In this document: piece by piece, positions 23,198-31,640 of the stretch | How positions within the stretch are numbered: the stretch's first letter is position 1 | Layout of the letters: each line of letters opens with the position of its first letter | Assembly (NCBI GenBank): GCA_964469815.1 | Contig: CAYXZC010000011.1 | Span: 1 to 41,482 of the forward strand | From: MGBC163016 sp964469815 | GTDB taxonomy: Bacteria > Actinomycetota > Coriobacteriia > Coriobacteriales > Eggerthellaceae | DNA length: 41,482 bases | Direction: 5' to 3' | Program-made: the position numbers and the translations under genes | The notes under the pieces: generated by a model | Databases searched by the model: none | What the model saw: only the letters and a program-made list of their open reading frames with translations | Told to the model about the DNA's origin: nothing

Positions 23198-24802
23198 ATG
23201 GAGCACAAATTGACCTCTTCAATCACAGCAAAGCTTGATCGTACGAACAATTTCGGAGGGAACCTCTTCATCGACACCCGATCGGCAACAGAAGAAGCTG
23301 TTCCTTTCACCCAGGCAGTCATCAATGGCTTGGCTCCAGGCGGAGGGCTCTATGTTCCACAGGCCATCCCGGAACTCTCGATGGATGAGATCGCATCGCT
23401 TGCAGCGATGCCATACTGGAAACGCGCAGCCCATGTTTACAAGGCCTTCAACATCGATCTTGACGATGACAGGATCGATCAGTTGATGCAGTGCTCCTAC
23501 GGCAGCAACTTCGACACGCCGGACATCTGCCCAATAACGACCATCGATGACAACACGCATGTGCTCGAGCTTTGGCATGGACCTACGAGCGCATTCAAGG
23601 ACATGGCTCTGCAATGCCTTCCGCATTTCTTCGGTGCCAGCGCTAAGAAACTGCGTGAAGAGGGCAAGCTCGACAACGAATTCTGCATCCTCGTTGCCAC
23701 GTCCGGTGACACCGGCAAAGCCGCGCTCGAAGGGTTCAAGGGCGTCGAAGGCGTTTGCATCGGCGTACTGTTTCCTGATGGCGGCGTTAGCGATATCCAG
23801 CGCAAGCAGATGATGACCACCACGGGCGATAACGTGTATGTCTGGGCAGTCCGAGGCAACTTCGACGATTGTCAGACCACCGTGAAGAAGGTCTTTTCCG
23901 ATGCTGGATTCGCCAAGGAGGTCATGCACGATTACAGCATCGCTTTCTCGAGCGCAAACTCCATCAACTGGGGGCGCCTCCTTCCTCAGATCGTCTATTA
24001 CATCTCCACTTATTCCGAGTTGGTCTCAAAAGGCAAGATCGCAGCAGGCCAGCCCATAGATGTTTGCGTGCCCACAGGGAACTTCGGCAACATCCTTGCC
24101 GCTTGGTACGCCTCGCGCATGGGAACTCCTATCGAACGTCTATTCTGCGCCAGCAACGAGAATCGAGTGCTCACCGACTTCATCAACACAGGAACATATA
24201 ACATCTCCGAGCGTGAATTCGTTCTCACCCCCTCTCCCTCAATGGATATCCTCGTCTCTTCGAACCTGGAAAGGCAGCTTTTCGAGATATCGGAACGCGA
24301 TGGCGGGTCGATCTGCGGATGGATGGCCGATCTCAACACGAACCGAAGCTTCAAAGTGACGAAAGATGTGTTCGAGAGCATGCGCAAGATCTTCCTTTCG
24401 GATTCCATCACCAATGAAGAATGCCTTCGAACCATCAAAGAGGTCTTCGAAGAGCATGACTACCTGATAGACCCACATACCGCTGTTGCATATGCGGTGG
24501 CCGAGAACCTCCGTGGTGAAAACCCTGTCGTCGTCGCCTCCACAGCACACTGGGCGAAATTCGGAGACAACGTCTATCGTGCCTTGCATGGGATAGCTGC
24601 AGGCTCTCCCTTGCCTGCCGATGTCGCGAAACTCAGCGGATGCGAGCTCAACAAAGTGATAGCCGACGAGACCGGCAAGCACGACATCCCGGCCGGACTT
24701 GCTGACCTCGATAGCATGACGCAACGCTTCAACGAGGTCATCGATGGCGACGTTGCTTGCGTTGAGCAGGCTGTCATGCGTTTCTTGACCGAGCAGAGCT
24801 GA
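23198..24802 (+). CDS. thrC: Threonine synthase
   Basis: The PLP enzyme converts O-phosphohomoserine to threonine. The ~534-residue sequence has the N-terminal NGLAPGGGLYVPQ, the PLP-lysine motif GPTSAFKDMALQ, ATSGDTGKAAL and the PTGNFGNILAAWYA phosphate-binding loop. This is the longer class shared with E. coli and fungi. The ATG at 23198 lacks a ribosome site; a TTG at 23210 after GGAG is a good alternative and would shorten the N-terminus by four residues. Single gene with promoterless-looking 75-bp upstream gap. Confidence 0.95.
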   Translation: MEHKLTSSITAKLDRTNNFGGNLFIDTRSATEEAVPFTQAVINGLAPGGGLYVPQAIPELSMDEIASLAAMPYWKRAAHVYKAFNIDLDDDRIDQLMQCSYGSNFDTPDICPITTIDDNTHVLELWHGPTSAFKDMALQCLPHFFGASAKKLREEGKLDNEFCILVATSGDTGKAALEGFKGVEGVCIGVLFPDGGVSDIQRKQMMTTTGDNVYVWAVRGNFDDCQTTVKKVFSDAGFAKEVMHDYSIAFSSANSINWGRLLPQIVYYISTYSELVSKGKIAAGQPIDVCVPTGNFGNILAAWYASRMGTPIERLFCASNENRVLTDFINTGTYNISEREFVLTPSPSMDILVSSNLERQLFEISERDGGSICGWMADLNTNRSFKVTKDVFESMRKIFLSDSITNEECLRTIKEVFEEHDYLIDPHTAVAYAVAENLRGENPVVVASTAHWAKFGDNVYRALHGIAAGSPLPADVAKLSGCELNKVIADETGKHDIPAGLADLDSMTQRFNEVIDGDVACVEQAVMRFLTEQS

Positions 24803-24926
24803 TCTGTTTCCCTGTCCGATATATTTACAAATCATAATCAAAGCCCAATTCGTTCCGATAATTGGATATCATGTTTGTATTCGAACTTGATGCTTGGAAT
24901 GAATAACATCCGTAAGGAGACGGTCC

Positions 24927-25271
24927 ATGAGCCAACTGAACAAACTTGAAACGAGCGTCCGTCTATCCGTTGTCAACCCAAAAGCCGAAACGGGCTCGGT
25001 CTTCGGACGAGGCATAGCCGTTCTTTGTCGCGGTGTTCGCGAAATGGGTTCTCTCAATGCCGCTGCAAAATCCATGGGAATGGCATACAGCAAAGCTTGG
25101 AGGATCATCAAGGATACCGAAACCGCTCTTGGGATCAGTCTTCTTATTCGCAATGGCGCTCATGGAAGCGAACTCACCGATGAGGGCAACAAGCTACTGG
25201 ACACCTATTTTGCGATCGAGAAGGAACTTTCTCAAAAAGCTCTCGACCTCTACAAGGAACTCACCAAATAG
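24927..25271 (+). CDS. ModE-like winged-helix regulator (DNA-binding domain only)
   Basis: The 114-residue protein corresponds to the N-terminal domain of ModE, a LysR-like winged helix: FGRGIAVLCRGVREMGSLNA, AAKSMGMAYSKAWRIIKDTE, a wing with SELTDEGNKLLDTYF. The molybdate-binding MOP domains of full ModE are absent, as in many one-domain homologues. It may control molybdate-related genes, of which several are in this window, but the target is not visible. The ATG follows AAGGAG. Its last 78 bases overlap the 3' end of a convergent zinc-ribbon gene. Confidence 0.85.
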   Translation: MSQLNKLETSVRLSVVNPKAETGSVFGRGIAVLCRGVREMGSLNAAAKSMGMAYSKAWRIIKDTETALGISLLIRNGAHGSELTDEGNKLLDTYFAIEKELSQKALDLYKELTK

Positions 25272-25643
25272 ATCGCTCTTCTCTAACGAAGCACCATAGC
25301 GTACCACCCCCTTCTCTTTATACACGAGCATGGCTTCATATTCCCTTATGCAATCTTCCGGTGTTTCAAAAAAGCTTATCGGGTATTGGAAAAGGGCATC
25401 ATCCTCGAACAACTCTGAGTTGCTATCGCTTCGATCTTCCGATGTTCGGGCATTCACGATGTTGGCGTTCTTCCCATCCGATCGTTGGCGCACGCTCTTC
25501 TCATCTATACGGCGTTCCAGTTCAGGATTGCTCCCGAACGTATACATGCAGTTGTAACATGTGCCCATATCGTTGAATACATGCGTTTTGCAGATGGGGC
25601 ATGTCTTCAACGACAGCTTCACGCATGATCCCTCGTTTTCCAT
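25194..25643 (-). CDS. Small zinc-ribbon protein at the end of the tad operon
   Basis: The 149-residue protein starts with a four-cysteine zinc ribbon (CPICKTHVFNDMGTCYNC, residues ~15-32), followed by a polar, probably disordered linker and a C-terminal part with FLVEVESFLRKFLLDRK. No known function is recognised. It follows DUF192 by three bases and is likely the last gene of the pilus operon. Its 3' end overlaps the ModE-like gene by 78 bases in antisense. Confidence 0.65.
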   Translation of the reverse strand: MENEGSCVKLSLKTCPICKTHVFNDMGTCYNCMYTFGSNPELERRIDEKSVRQRSDGKNANIVNARTSEDRSDSNSELFEDDALFQYPISFFETPEDCIREYEAMLVYKEKGVVRYGASLEKSDLFGEFLVEVESFLRKFLLDRKIGVQ

Positions 25644-25646
25644 CTT

Positions 25647-26021
25647 CTATCCCTTCCTTTCGTTCACAGGAACCCCTAGCTTTATGACATCCCCTGCTTG
25701 GAGCCAATCTCCTTGCTTGGAAAACCGCTCTGCCACCATGGATGCCTCTTTTCGTCTTAACCTTCTGCGTCCTTCCACATTGCGATGCACTTCCAAGACC
25801 CTACCGTCCTTCGAGATGAATGCCACATCCAGCGGATATCTCATCCCAAAGGTATGGATGTCATGGCAAGGAACCAAAAGGCGCGTCACATCATCCGGAT
25901 CCTTGAAGAGCATCCCCCGCAATCTCGAGCTTGCGCTGGTCGCCATCTCCAAAGACTGCGCCTCTCCGGATATATCCATCAGCCAATCATCGCCATTATT
26001 CTTCTTATCGGCTTTATTCAT
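25647..26021 (-). CDS. DUF192 family protein
   Basis: The 124-residue protein shows the DUF192 pattern: SSRLRGMLFKDPDD, LLVPCHDIHTFGMRYPLDVA and FISKDGRVLEVHRNV, ending with GDWLQAGDVIKLG. Members are small, often exported or associated with pilus loci; biochemical function is unknown. No signal peptide is seen here. The ATG at 26019-26021 overlaps the stop codon of the preceding gene (ATGA), which decides the start against longer options. Confidence 0.8.
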   Translation of the reverse strand: MNKADKKNNGDDWLMDISGEAQSLEMATSASSRLRGMLFKDPDDVTRLLVPCHDIHTFGMRYPLDVAFISKDGRVLEVHRNVEGRRRLRRKEASMVAERFSKQGDWLQAGDVIKLGVPVNERKG

Positions 26022-26602
26022 GCGTGCTGAATATGCATAGTGACGCTTGTGCCTCCGTCTATCTGCTGCATCGAAACCATCAGCCATCTGCAATCCCCTC
26101 CTTCTTTCACATAGGTGCTTCGCAATATGCCCATCTCCTCGATAGATCCTGTCAATCCGAGCTTCGCCCACCCTCGAGCTTCAAGACTCTTATCCATGGA
26201 ATGCTCTACGCTCTCAATGCCATCTCGTAAATGGAAGTAGACCAAGCGTCCGTCTTCGTTCATCACGAGGAGCACTTCTTCTGAAAGGTTCATCACCTCA
26301 TCTGAGAACCACACCGGATATGCATCATCGCCCTGTTCGAATACTTTGAATCCAGTATCTTCCAAAGCCGTCTTCTCATCTGATCCTGCATCCAACCGTT
26401 GCAGGATCCCGTTCACATACTTGCTGTCCACATCCTTGGCGCTCGCACTTCCTCCCATTTGCAGCGCGATCGCCGCCACGAACACGAAAACCACGCACAG
26501 CGTCAATGCTCTAGCGAATCGGTTCTTGGCCACCGTCCTATCCAATCTCTCCACCTCCTTGAGCGCATGTTCGCTAAAACGTTGGCGAGCTTCGGCGAAC
26601 AT
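26018..26602 (-). CDS. Unrecognised single-membrane-segment protein of the tad operon
   Basis: The 194-residue protein has a basic/charged N-terminal 28 residues, a hydrophobic segment (ALTLCVVFVFVAAIALQMGG, about residues 32-51) and an extracytoplasmic domain with no known motif (VWFSDEVMNLSEEVLLVMNE, IQQ near the end). It may be a pilus-accessory component, by position only. It follows the TadE-like gene by 31 bp and is coupled to DUF192 by an ATGA overlap. The start codon has only a weak ribosome site. Confidence 0.6.
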   Translation of the reverse strand: MFAEARQRFSEHALKEVERLDRTVAKNRFARALTLCVVFVFVAAIALQMGGSASAKDVDSKYVNGILQRLDAGSDEKTALEDTGFKVFEQGDDAYPVWFSDEVMNLSEEVLLVMNEDGRLVYFHLRDGIESVEHSMDKSLEARGWAKLGLTGSIEEMGILRSTYVKEGGDCRWLMVSMQQIDGGTSVTMHIQHA

Positions 26603-26633
26603 GCTTTCTCGGTCATATGTCCAACTCGCGATA

Positions 26634-27098
26634 TCATTTCGAAGAAAGCCATTTACCTGGAGAATACGGGTCGAGCGTTATCTGAATGCTGTGATCCATC
26701 GTCGGCATCAACACTCCGAAAACGCTCCCGCGCAACGGCAAGCCGAAAAGCGTAGGTTCGTATGAGTACCTCATCGAATACGTCACATATCCATCACCTA
26801 CGGGAGAGCTTGCCGCCTCGCAGCTCACCTCTCCTGCATCCATCTTCTGGGATATCATCGCTGTCATATCGCCCACGACCGAGAATGCATCAGTGCCCTC
26901 AGCAAGCGACGACGCGCAGATCCTCGCACTGTTTCGTGCCACCCTGTCGAACTGCGCGCATTCTCCAAAGAAGGTCATCGCATTCACGAGGATGGCCGCT
27001 ATCGCGATAACGACAGGAAGCACGACGCACAGCTCAACGCTCATCTGGCCGTCCTCGTTCTTTACCCTCCCCTTCATATCGCAACCTGCTGGGATCAT
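26634..27098 (-). CDS. TadE-like pseudopilin
   Basis: The 154-residue protein has a short N-terminus, then EDGQMSVELCVVLPVVIAIA, the TadE-type prepilin-like motif (Gly-x-x-x-x-Glu) running into one membrane helix, and an external domain with GYVTYSMRYSYEPTLFGLPL. TadE-like minor pilins help assemble Flp fibres. The ATG at 27096-27098, seven bases after AGGAG, overlaps the stop of the upstream TadG-like gene (ATGA), fixing the start. Confidence 0.8.
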   Translation of the reverse strand: MIPAGCDMKGRVKNEDGQMSVELCVVLPVVIAIAAILVNAMTFFGECAQFDRVARNSARICASSLAEGTDAFSVVGDMTAMISQKMDAGEVSCEAASSPVGDGYVTYSMRYSYEPTLFGLPLRGSVFGVLMPTMDHSIQITLDPYSPGKWLSSK

Positions 27099-29326
27099 TG
27101 CCAACTCCTGACCGGATCCAAACCGGAAACCTCCTGCTGAAGCGATGATATGACGCTGTCCAGAAGGCCGTCTGATGCGCTGTCTGATCCGGGCAAGAAC
27201 CACTCGATGGTGAAGCTCTCTCCCGTCTCAGGATCGGAGAATGTGCTCACGTTCATCCAGCTCGAATCCGTTCGTTCCTTCAGATCCTCTGAGACAATGG
27301 ATGCGATCGAAGAGAACAGTCCCGTGCTAGGCGTTGATCCGTACAAGGCTCCCTGCTTCACCTTCATGAAGTTCGTTGAGAACGTGCTCCCATCGATCGC
27401 TATATATCCGGTATTCACCAGAACAGGAAGTCTAGGATCTATATCCGCCGGCTGAAGACCTATCCCCTCGATCACATCACGCAAGAAGTCGCTTGCCCAT
27501 GTGCCAAGCCCACTGGATGTTGATGTGGAAAACGAATTTAATCCGCTCTCCACTGTCTCGGTCAAAGCGCTCTGACCTTTTGCGTACGCCCGCAAAAGCC
27601 CGGTCCAGCAATCTGCGACGATATTCGAAAAACCTCCCACCAAAGGAACATCTCCCACCAGATTGCCGATGACCCTGGTTATCACGCTTGAACCATCCGA
27701 ACCGGAATCTTTCAATAATGTTGCTCCGGACACCGCCGCCGTAGTTCCGAGCGTAGTGCCGCCATTCACAAAAGAGCTCTCGAATCCGGAATCTGCCGGA
27801 GGTTTTGCCGTATTAACCACCATGGCTATAGAGCCGAACTTCCCCGGTGGATCGGGTATCAGTCGTTTTGCCACAGCGTCCTCGAATATCTCCTTGATGC
27901 TATCAAGGAGCGGGGTCACTTCATCTTTCACGGACTGCGTAAGTGGATCCAGTTCGGATCTGGCCTGCGCATAGTCTTTGACCGCCTGAAGGAACAGCGC
28001 GTAATGATGCTCGAATCCGTTGCTGACATTGGTGGATGCCGCAGCTACGTTTCCCATGCTCGATACACGGAATTCGCAGCTTGAGCAAAGCGTGAATCCT
28101 CCCGCATCAAGCTCGCTGATCGAACCCATCCGCACAGCGTCTGACGCTTTAGGACATCCGCTCCAAGCATGCATGGTCTGTTGCCCATCGCTAGCCGTGA
28201 TCGGATAGCGCACTTCGGTATAGAGCTTCGTCTGCTTCATCCCATCGGTGTTCTTGAAAAGCTCCGGTAGGCTGTATGAAAAAGAGCCGTCTGCATCATC
28301 TATGAAAGCAGATTCGAATTCCTCGCTCGCGTACTCATAGAAGCGTTTTCGGATCGCCGAGTCCGCTCGGCTCTCTATGCTTCCGCTGGATGGCACAGGA
28401 TCGTTCTTCCTGCTCGAATAATAGGCACGCAGCCTTTTCAAAGGCACTTGGAAATTCCAAGCATCGACATTCGTGTAAAGAGCATTGTCCTCGGAAGCTA
28501 TATCGGACAAGCTTCCGGCGCGTTCGTACATGCACTGAGTCGGAGCGCTTCCGCAGTCCGCCATGAAGGCGCGCTCCTTCGCCTCGTTGGCCTTCTTCGC
28601 TGCATCCTCCGCCTTAGCAGAATCTTCCCGTATTCGATCGATGTCCTCGTCCACCTGTCCGCTAAGATCAGCAAGCGCACCATCAGCGTCGAGCTGGAAA
28701 TCGATACCCTTTTGCGGCACCAAGGCAGCAAGCGCGAAATAAGATGCATCCGAAGCTCCCTCATCATTCGCCGAAGCAACTCCCATAGCATTTGCAGCCG
28801 CAAGGAAGGGAAGCATCCTTTGGATCGAATTCAAACCCTTTACGGCTCCTTCATAGAAACCATCCCGCTTCTCCATTATCCGATTGGCCGACTCTATGAG
28901 CTTCTCGGACAAAGCGGCCAAAGGAGGCACACATGCCGCGACTATCCCCAAGCCGAACAGCGTTGCTGAGAGCAGTGTCAAGGACAGGACAGCGGCATCG
29001 CATATATTCACAGCGCTCACGAACTCAGCGACCTCGTTCTCAGCCGCCAAGGCAGAAGCATCTGCCACTTCTTGTATCTCAGCCGAAGCCGAACCGATGC
29101 GATAGAGCTGTGCGCCGGTGAATATGAGGGCTATGCACAAAAAGATACTGATCGCCATGCCGATAGTGGTGATGCCTCGCTCGTCCCGAAACAACCCTTT
29201 GGGAGAGAGCCTTAAAGTGCGCACCCTCAGATCGCGTTGCGCACGCACTGCACAAGTGGCGCTCGCATTGCAAACCCAACCGACATGCCTTGGCCGAAAC
29301 GATATGTTCGATAAGCGATGGTTCAT
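27095..29326 (-). CDS. Large TadG-like membrane-anchored pilus protein
   Basis: The 743-residue protein has a basic N-terminus, then RDERGITTIGMAISIFLCIALIF, a Tad-type N-terminal membrane helix of the DUF/TadE-TadG kind, followed by SAEIQEVADASALAAENEVA, which resembles the Tad helicoidal region. A second hydrophobic stretch follows (~125-150), then a long external domain with a cysteine pair region (CSSCEF) and Ser/Gly-rich segments. It probably acts in pilus assembly or display. The ATG at 29324-29326 overlaps the upstream gene's stop (ATGA). Confidence 0.75.
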   Translation of the reverse strand: MNHRLSNISFRPRHVGWVCNASATCAVRAQRDLRVRTLRLSPKGLFRDERGITTIGMAISIFLCIALIFTGAQLYRIGSASAEIQEVADASALAAENEVAEFVSAVNICDAAVLSLTLLSATLFGLGIVAACVPPLAALSEKLIESANRIMEKRDGFYEGAVKGLNSIQRMLPFLAAANAMGVASANDEGASDASYFALAALVPQKGIDFQLDADGALADLSGQVDEDIDRIREDSAKAEDAAKKANEAKERAFMADCGSAPTQCMYERAGSLSDIASEDNALYTNVDAWNFQVPLKRLRAYYSSRKNDPVPSSGSIESRADSAIRKRFYEYASEEFESAFIDDADGSFSYSLPELFKNTDGMKQTKLYTEVRYPITASDGQQTMHAWSGCPKASDAVRMGSISELDAGGFTLCSSCEFRVSSMGNVAAASTNVSNGFEHHYALFLQAVKDYAQARSELDPLTQSVKDEVTPLLDSIKEIFEDAVAKRLIPDPPGKFGSIAMVVNTAKPPADSGFESSFVNGGTTLGTTAAVSGATLLKDSGSDGSSVITRVIGNLVGDVPLVGGFSNIVADCWTGLLRAYAKGQSALTETVESGLNSFSTSTSSGLGTWASDFLRDVIEGIGLQPADIDPRLPVLVNTGYIAIDGSTFSTNFMKVKQGALYGSTPSTGLFSSIASIVSEDLKERTDSSWMNVSTFSDPETGESFTIEWFLPGSDSASDGLLDSVISSLQQEVSGLDPVRSWQ

Positions 29327-29877
29327 AGCACATTCACCCAGTCCTTTGGCATATCGCCCTCCCCGGATGATGCTGTCCAAGAAGGCTGGGTAGCGGAAAC
29401 GACCTCGACTTCCAATTCGAGATTGCCTCCATCGTTCAAGGCGCTGGCAAGACTCATCGCCTTATCCAAAAGGGGAAGCGGCTTGACCTCGTTCGTTATC
29501 CTCACGCTCACCTGTTCGGATGCCTCATTGCCGGTCATCTCGATCTCGTAGGAGCACTCTCCGGAATGAATGTGGAAGATCGGGATATCCGGTATGGCTG
29601 AGAGCCTTCGCCTGATGTAGTCCTCATTGGTCGATGATGCATCGGCAGAAGCTGTGGTCAACAACCTGCATCCTTCTGCCGCCGCACCGCGCATGACGAT
29701 ATGGTCGTAAAGGCATATCGCCGGTTGAAGCATCATCAGAAACAGCAGCATGAGGATAGGAAGCACAAATGCGGCCTCCACTGTAGCCTGACCACATGCA
29801 TCCCTCCACTTGCAAGCGATACTTCGATGCAACACAGGAAGCATAGAACAAGGATCCCTATCAGTAGGAGAAAACAT
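29323..29877 (-). CDS. TadE-like pseudopilin
   Basis: The 184-residue protein has a Cys-containing N-terminus, then ACGQATVEAAFVLPILMLLF, the TadE signature with glutamate at position +5 after the cleaved glycine, one membrane helix, and an external region with ECSYEIEMTGNEASEQVSVR. The ATG at 29875-29877 is eight bases after GGAGG and lies 17 bases inside the preceding gene. It is coupled to the TadG-like gene by ATGA. Confidence 0.82.
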   Translation of the reverse strand: MFSPTDRDPCSMLPVLHRSIACKWRDACGQATVEAAFVLPILMLLFLMMLQPAICLYDHIVMRGAAAEGCRLLTTASADASSTNEDYIRRRLSAIPDIPIFHIHSGECSYEIEMTGNEASEQVSVRITNEVKPLPLLDKAMSLASALNDGGNLELEVEVVSATQPSWTASSGEGDMPKDWVNVL

Positions 29878-30127
29878 CTGCTGCGCCTCCCAGCAACACC
29901 TCGACATTATGCGATGCCGCCTGCACGGCGTGATCGACGAACACCCCGTCCTCGATCGATCCCATAAGCAGGCCCAATGCTACGAATATGGAAAGGCAAG
30001 CCGTCAGCACCAGGGCATACTCAACCGTTCCTTGACCGGACTCCACTTCGAACTTCGAGATGCATTCGCTCAACAGATCACGAAGAGGAACGAAATGCCC
30101 TATGCGCTCACCAAGATCGCCCAACAT
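29861..30127 (-). CDS. Small pilin-like protein with a TadE/Flp-type helix
   Basis: The 88-residue protein has a 30-residue leader followed by VESGQGTVEYALVLTACLSI, close to the Flp/TadE prepilin motif, one membrane helix, and the short tail VQAASHNVEVLLGGAADVFSY. It could be a second pilin or minor pseudopilin. The start is uncertain: ATG at 30125-30127 is only one base after AGGAG, and no better codon is obvious after the upstream pilin stop at 30217. The reading frame stays open far upstream but overlaps the Flp gene in another frame, which is unlikely to be coding. Confidence 0.65.
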   Translation of the reverse strand: MLGDLGERIGHFVPLRDLLSECISKFEVESGQGTVEYALVLTACLSIFVALGLLMGSIEDGVFVDHAVQAASHNVEVLLGGAADVFSY

Positions 30128-30216
30128 GCTCCTAGCAGCATCCGTTGGACGGATGTTATCCTCCCCTACACCTCCGCATCCTTTTGCACCATCTCCCGCA
30201 CCGGGCACTACACACG

Positions 30217-30495
30217 CTACAGACCGGATATCCCTTGCGCTATCGCATCCCAAAGCTCTTGCAATTTGGGGCGGAATATCGTTATGGCTATGATGGCGAT
30301 CACTACCAAGACTCCCACCAAGATCGCGTACTCTGTCGTGCCTTGTCCCTGTTCGCATCCCGTCTTCTTTCGCACTTGCGAAGCTGATGCCTCCAGCGTG
30401 GCTCTCATCATCGCAACCTTTGTGCTCGAAAGCTCCTTCATCGCATGCATCTTCGATCGAAGCGATTCCTTTATCTGCTGCACCCTTTGTTCCAT
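30217..30495 (-). CDS. flp: Flp-type pilin with extended N-terminal segment
   Basis: The 92-residue product carries the Flp prepilin core EQGQGTTEYAILVGVLVVIA (cleavage after the glycine, Glu/Tyr pair), then a short tail IFRPKLQELWDAIAQG. It is the presumed major subunit of the Tad pilus. Its pre-cleavage segment, about 78 residues rich in Lys/Glu/Met with helical coiled character (VQQIKESLRSKMHAMKEL), is much longer than the usual 10-30 residues. The ATG at 30493-30495 follows a strong purine-rich ribosome region (AAAGGAAGAGGA). No prepilin peptidase gene is in the window. Confidence 0.85.
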   Translation of the reverse strand: MEQRVQQIKESLRSKMHAMKELSSTKVAMMRATLEASASQVRKKTGCEQGQGTTEYAILVGVLVVIAIIAITIFRPKLQELWDAIAQGISGL

Positions 30496-30642
30496 AGATC
30501 CTCTTCCTTTCTCCTCTACGTCTTCTAGAACACCCTGCATTCGAGCCACTGTCGCCTTCACTCCGAACATCAAGCGCATGCTCATCGGTTTTGACCTTCG
30601 CTCTAAGCTCGGTCATGCAAGGTCTTTCAATAGCGCGCGTCA

Positions 30643-31629
30643 TCACAAACCACCACCCATCAACTCCAAGAGCACAGGGCCTACCACCAAGATCAACATT
30701 GCGGGCAAGATGAGAACACCTGTGGGGATCATCATCTTTACTGGAGCTTTCGCCACTTGCTCCTCACGCCTGACTCTATAGGCAACCCGTGCCTCCCGGC
30801 TTTGCTCCTCCAGGTTCTCAACCATGGAAGAGCCGAATCTTATCGAACGGATCATGGTCTCCACTATCCTTTTGAAGATTTGGGAATCATATGAGTCGGC
30901 TATCCTGCGCAAAGCCTCATCGCGATGCTCCAAACCGGATTGCCATTGCCGTTGTGCCATGGAGAATTCCTGCGACAGATATGTTTTAAAATGCGCTGCG
31001 TATAGCTTTACGCTCGAATCGAAGGAAAGCCCACTTCGCATTCCTAGCGCCATGACATCCAGCATCTCCGGTAGATGATGCTCCATCTGCTGCGACCTGT
31101 TCTCGATAAGATGACCGCATGCTCTCTCAGGCGCACGCCAACCTGTTATCGCACCCAGCAAGAGCAGGATCAGGCAGAGCTCTGTCGAGAACATCGCACC
31201 TACAAGTGCCAATATCGAACCGAAGACGAATGCCAATCTAATCCGCGTCTTGCAAAAACCTGTCTCTGAGATCCGTCCACACAGCCCTGTCTTATCCACA
31301 TTCGATCGGAACCACCGACTGCTCGTAAGATACGATGCGAACAGAGAACCGCGATCCTGAATATCGCTTGCACACGTGCTCTTATCAAGCCTTGCGCTTC
31401 CGACGATCCTCTCCTTAACACTTGCTTCGCAGATCATGCCGATCACCTTGCGATCCATAGCGCTCAGCCCACAGGTGGAAGGAGATACCGATCCATCCGC
31501 TTCGAGATCCTCATCTGTCAGCTTCCTGATGTAGTGGATCCTCTGCAACCGATCATAGATCGCATGCCACGCAAAAATACCTGCCAGCAGTGCGAAGGCC
31601 ACGCCCAACGTATACAACAACGAATCCAT
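30643..31629 (-). CDS. tadC: TadC-like inner-membrane platform protein
   Basis: The 328-residue membrane protein has a T2SSF/GspF domain: HLPEMLDVMALGMRSGLSFD, RRIADSYDSQIFKRIVETMI and EEQVAKAPVKMMIPTGVLIL. With TadB it forms the platform driven by TadA. Membrane segments lie near the N-terminus (LLYTLGVAFALLAGIFAW), around residue 150 and at the C-terminus. The ATG at 31627-31629 is five bases after AGGAGG; longer starts have no ribosome site. It begins 11 bp after tadB. Confidence 0.88.
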   Translation of the reverse strand: MDSLLYTLGVAFALLAGIFAWHAIYDRLQRIHYIRKLTDEDLEADGSVSPSTCGLSAMDRKVIGMICEASVKERIVGSARLDKSTCASDIQDRGSLFASYLTSSRWFRSNVDKTGLCGRISETGFCKTRIRLAFVFGSILALVGAMFSTELCLILLLLGAITGWRAPERACGHLIENRSQQMEHHLPEMLDVMALGMRSGLSFDSSVKLYAAHFKTYLSQEFSMAQRQWQSGLEHRDEALRRIADSYDSQIFKRIVETMIRSIRFGSSMVENLEEQSREARVAYRVRREEQVAKAPVKMMIPTGVLILPAMLILVVGPVLLELMGGGL

Positions 31630-31640
31630 TGCGCCTCCTA

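Noticed and set aside
30128..30646. Long N-terminal extension of the small pilin-like protein
   Set aside because: It overlaps the Flp gene in another frame and its residues (Cys/Arg/Gly/His rich) look non-coding.
29810..30781. 323-codon plus-strand frame across the pilin genes
   Set aside because: It runs against the pilin-coding strand, contains many Cys/Ser/His residues and no known domain.
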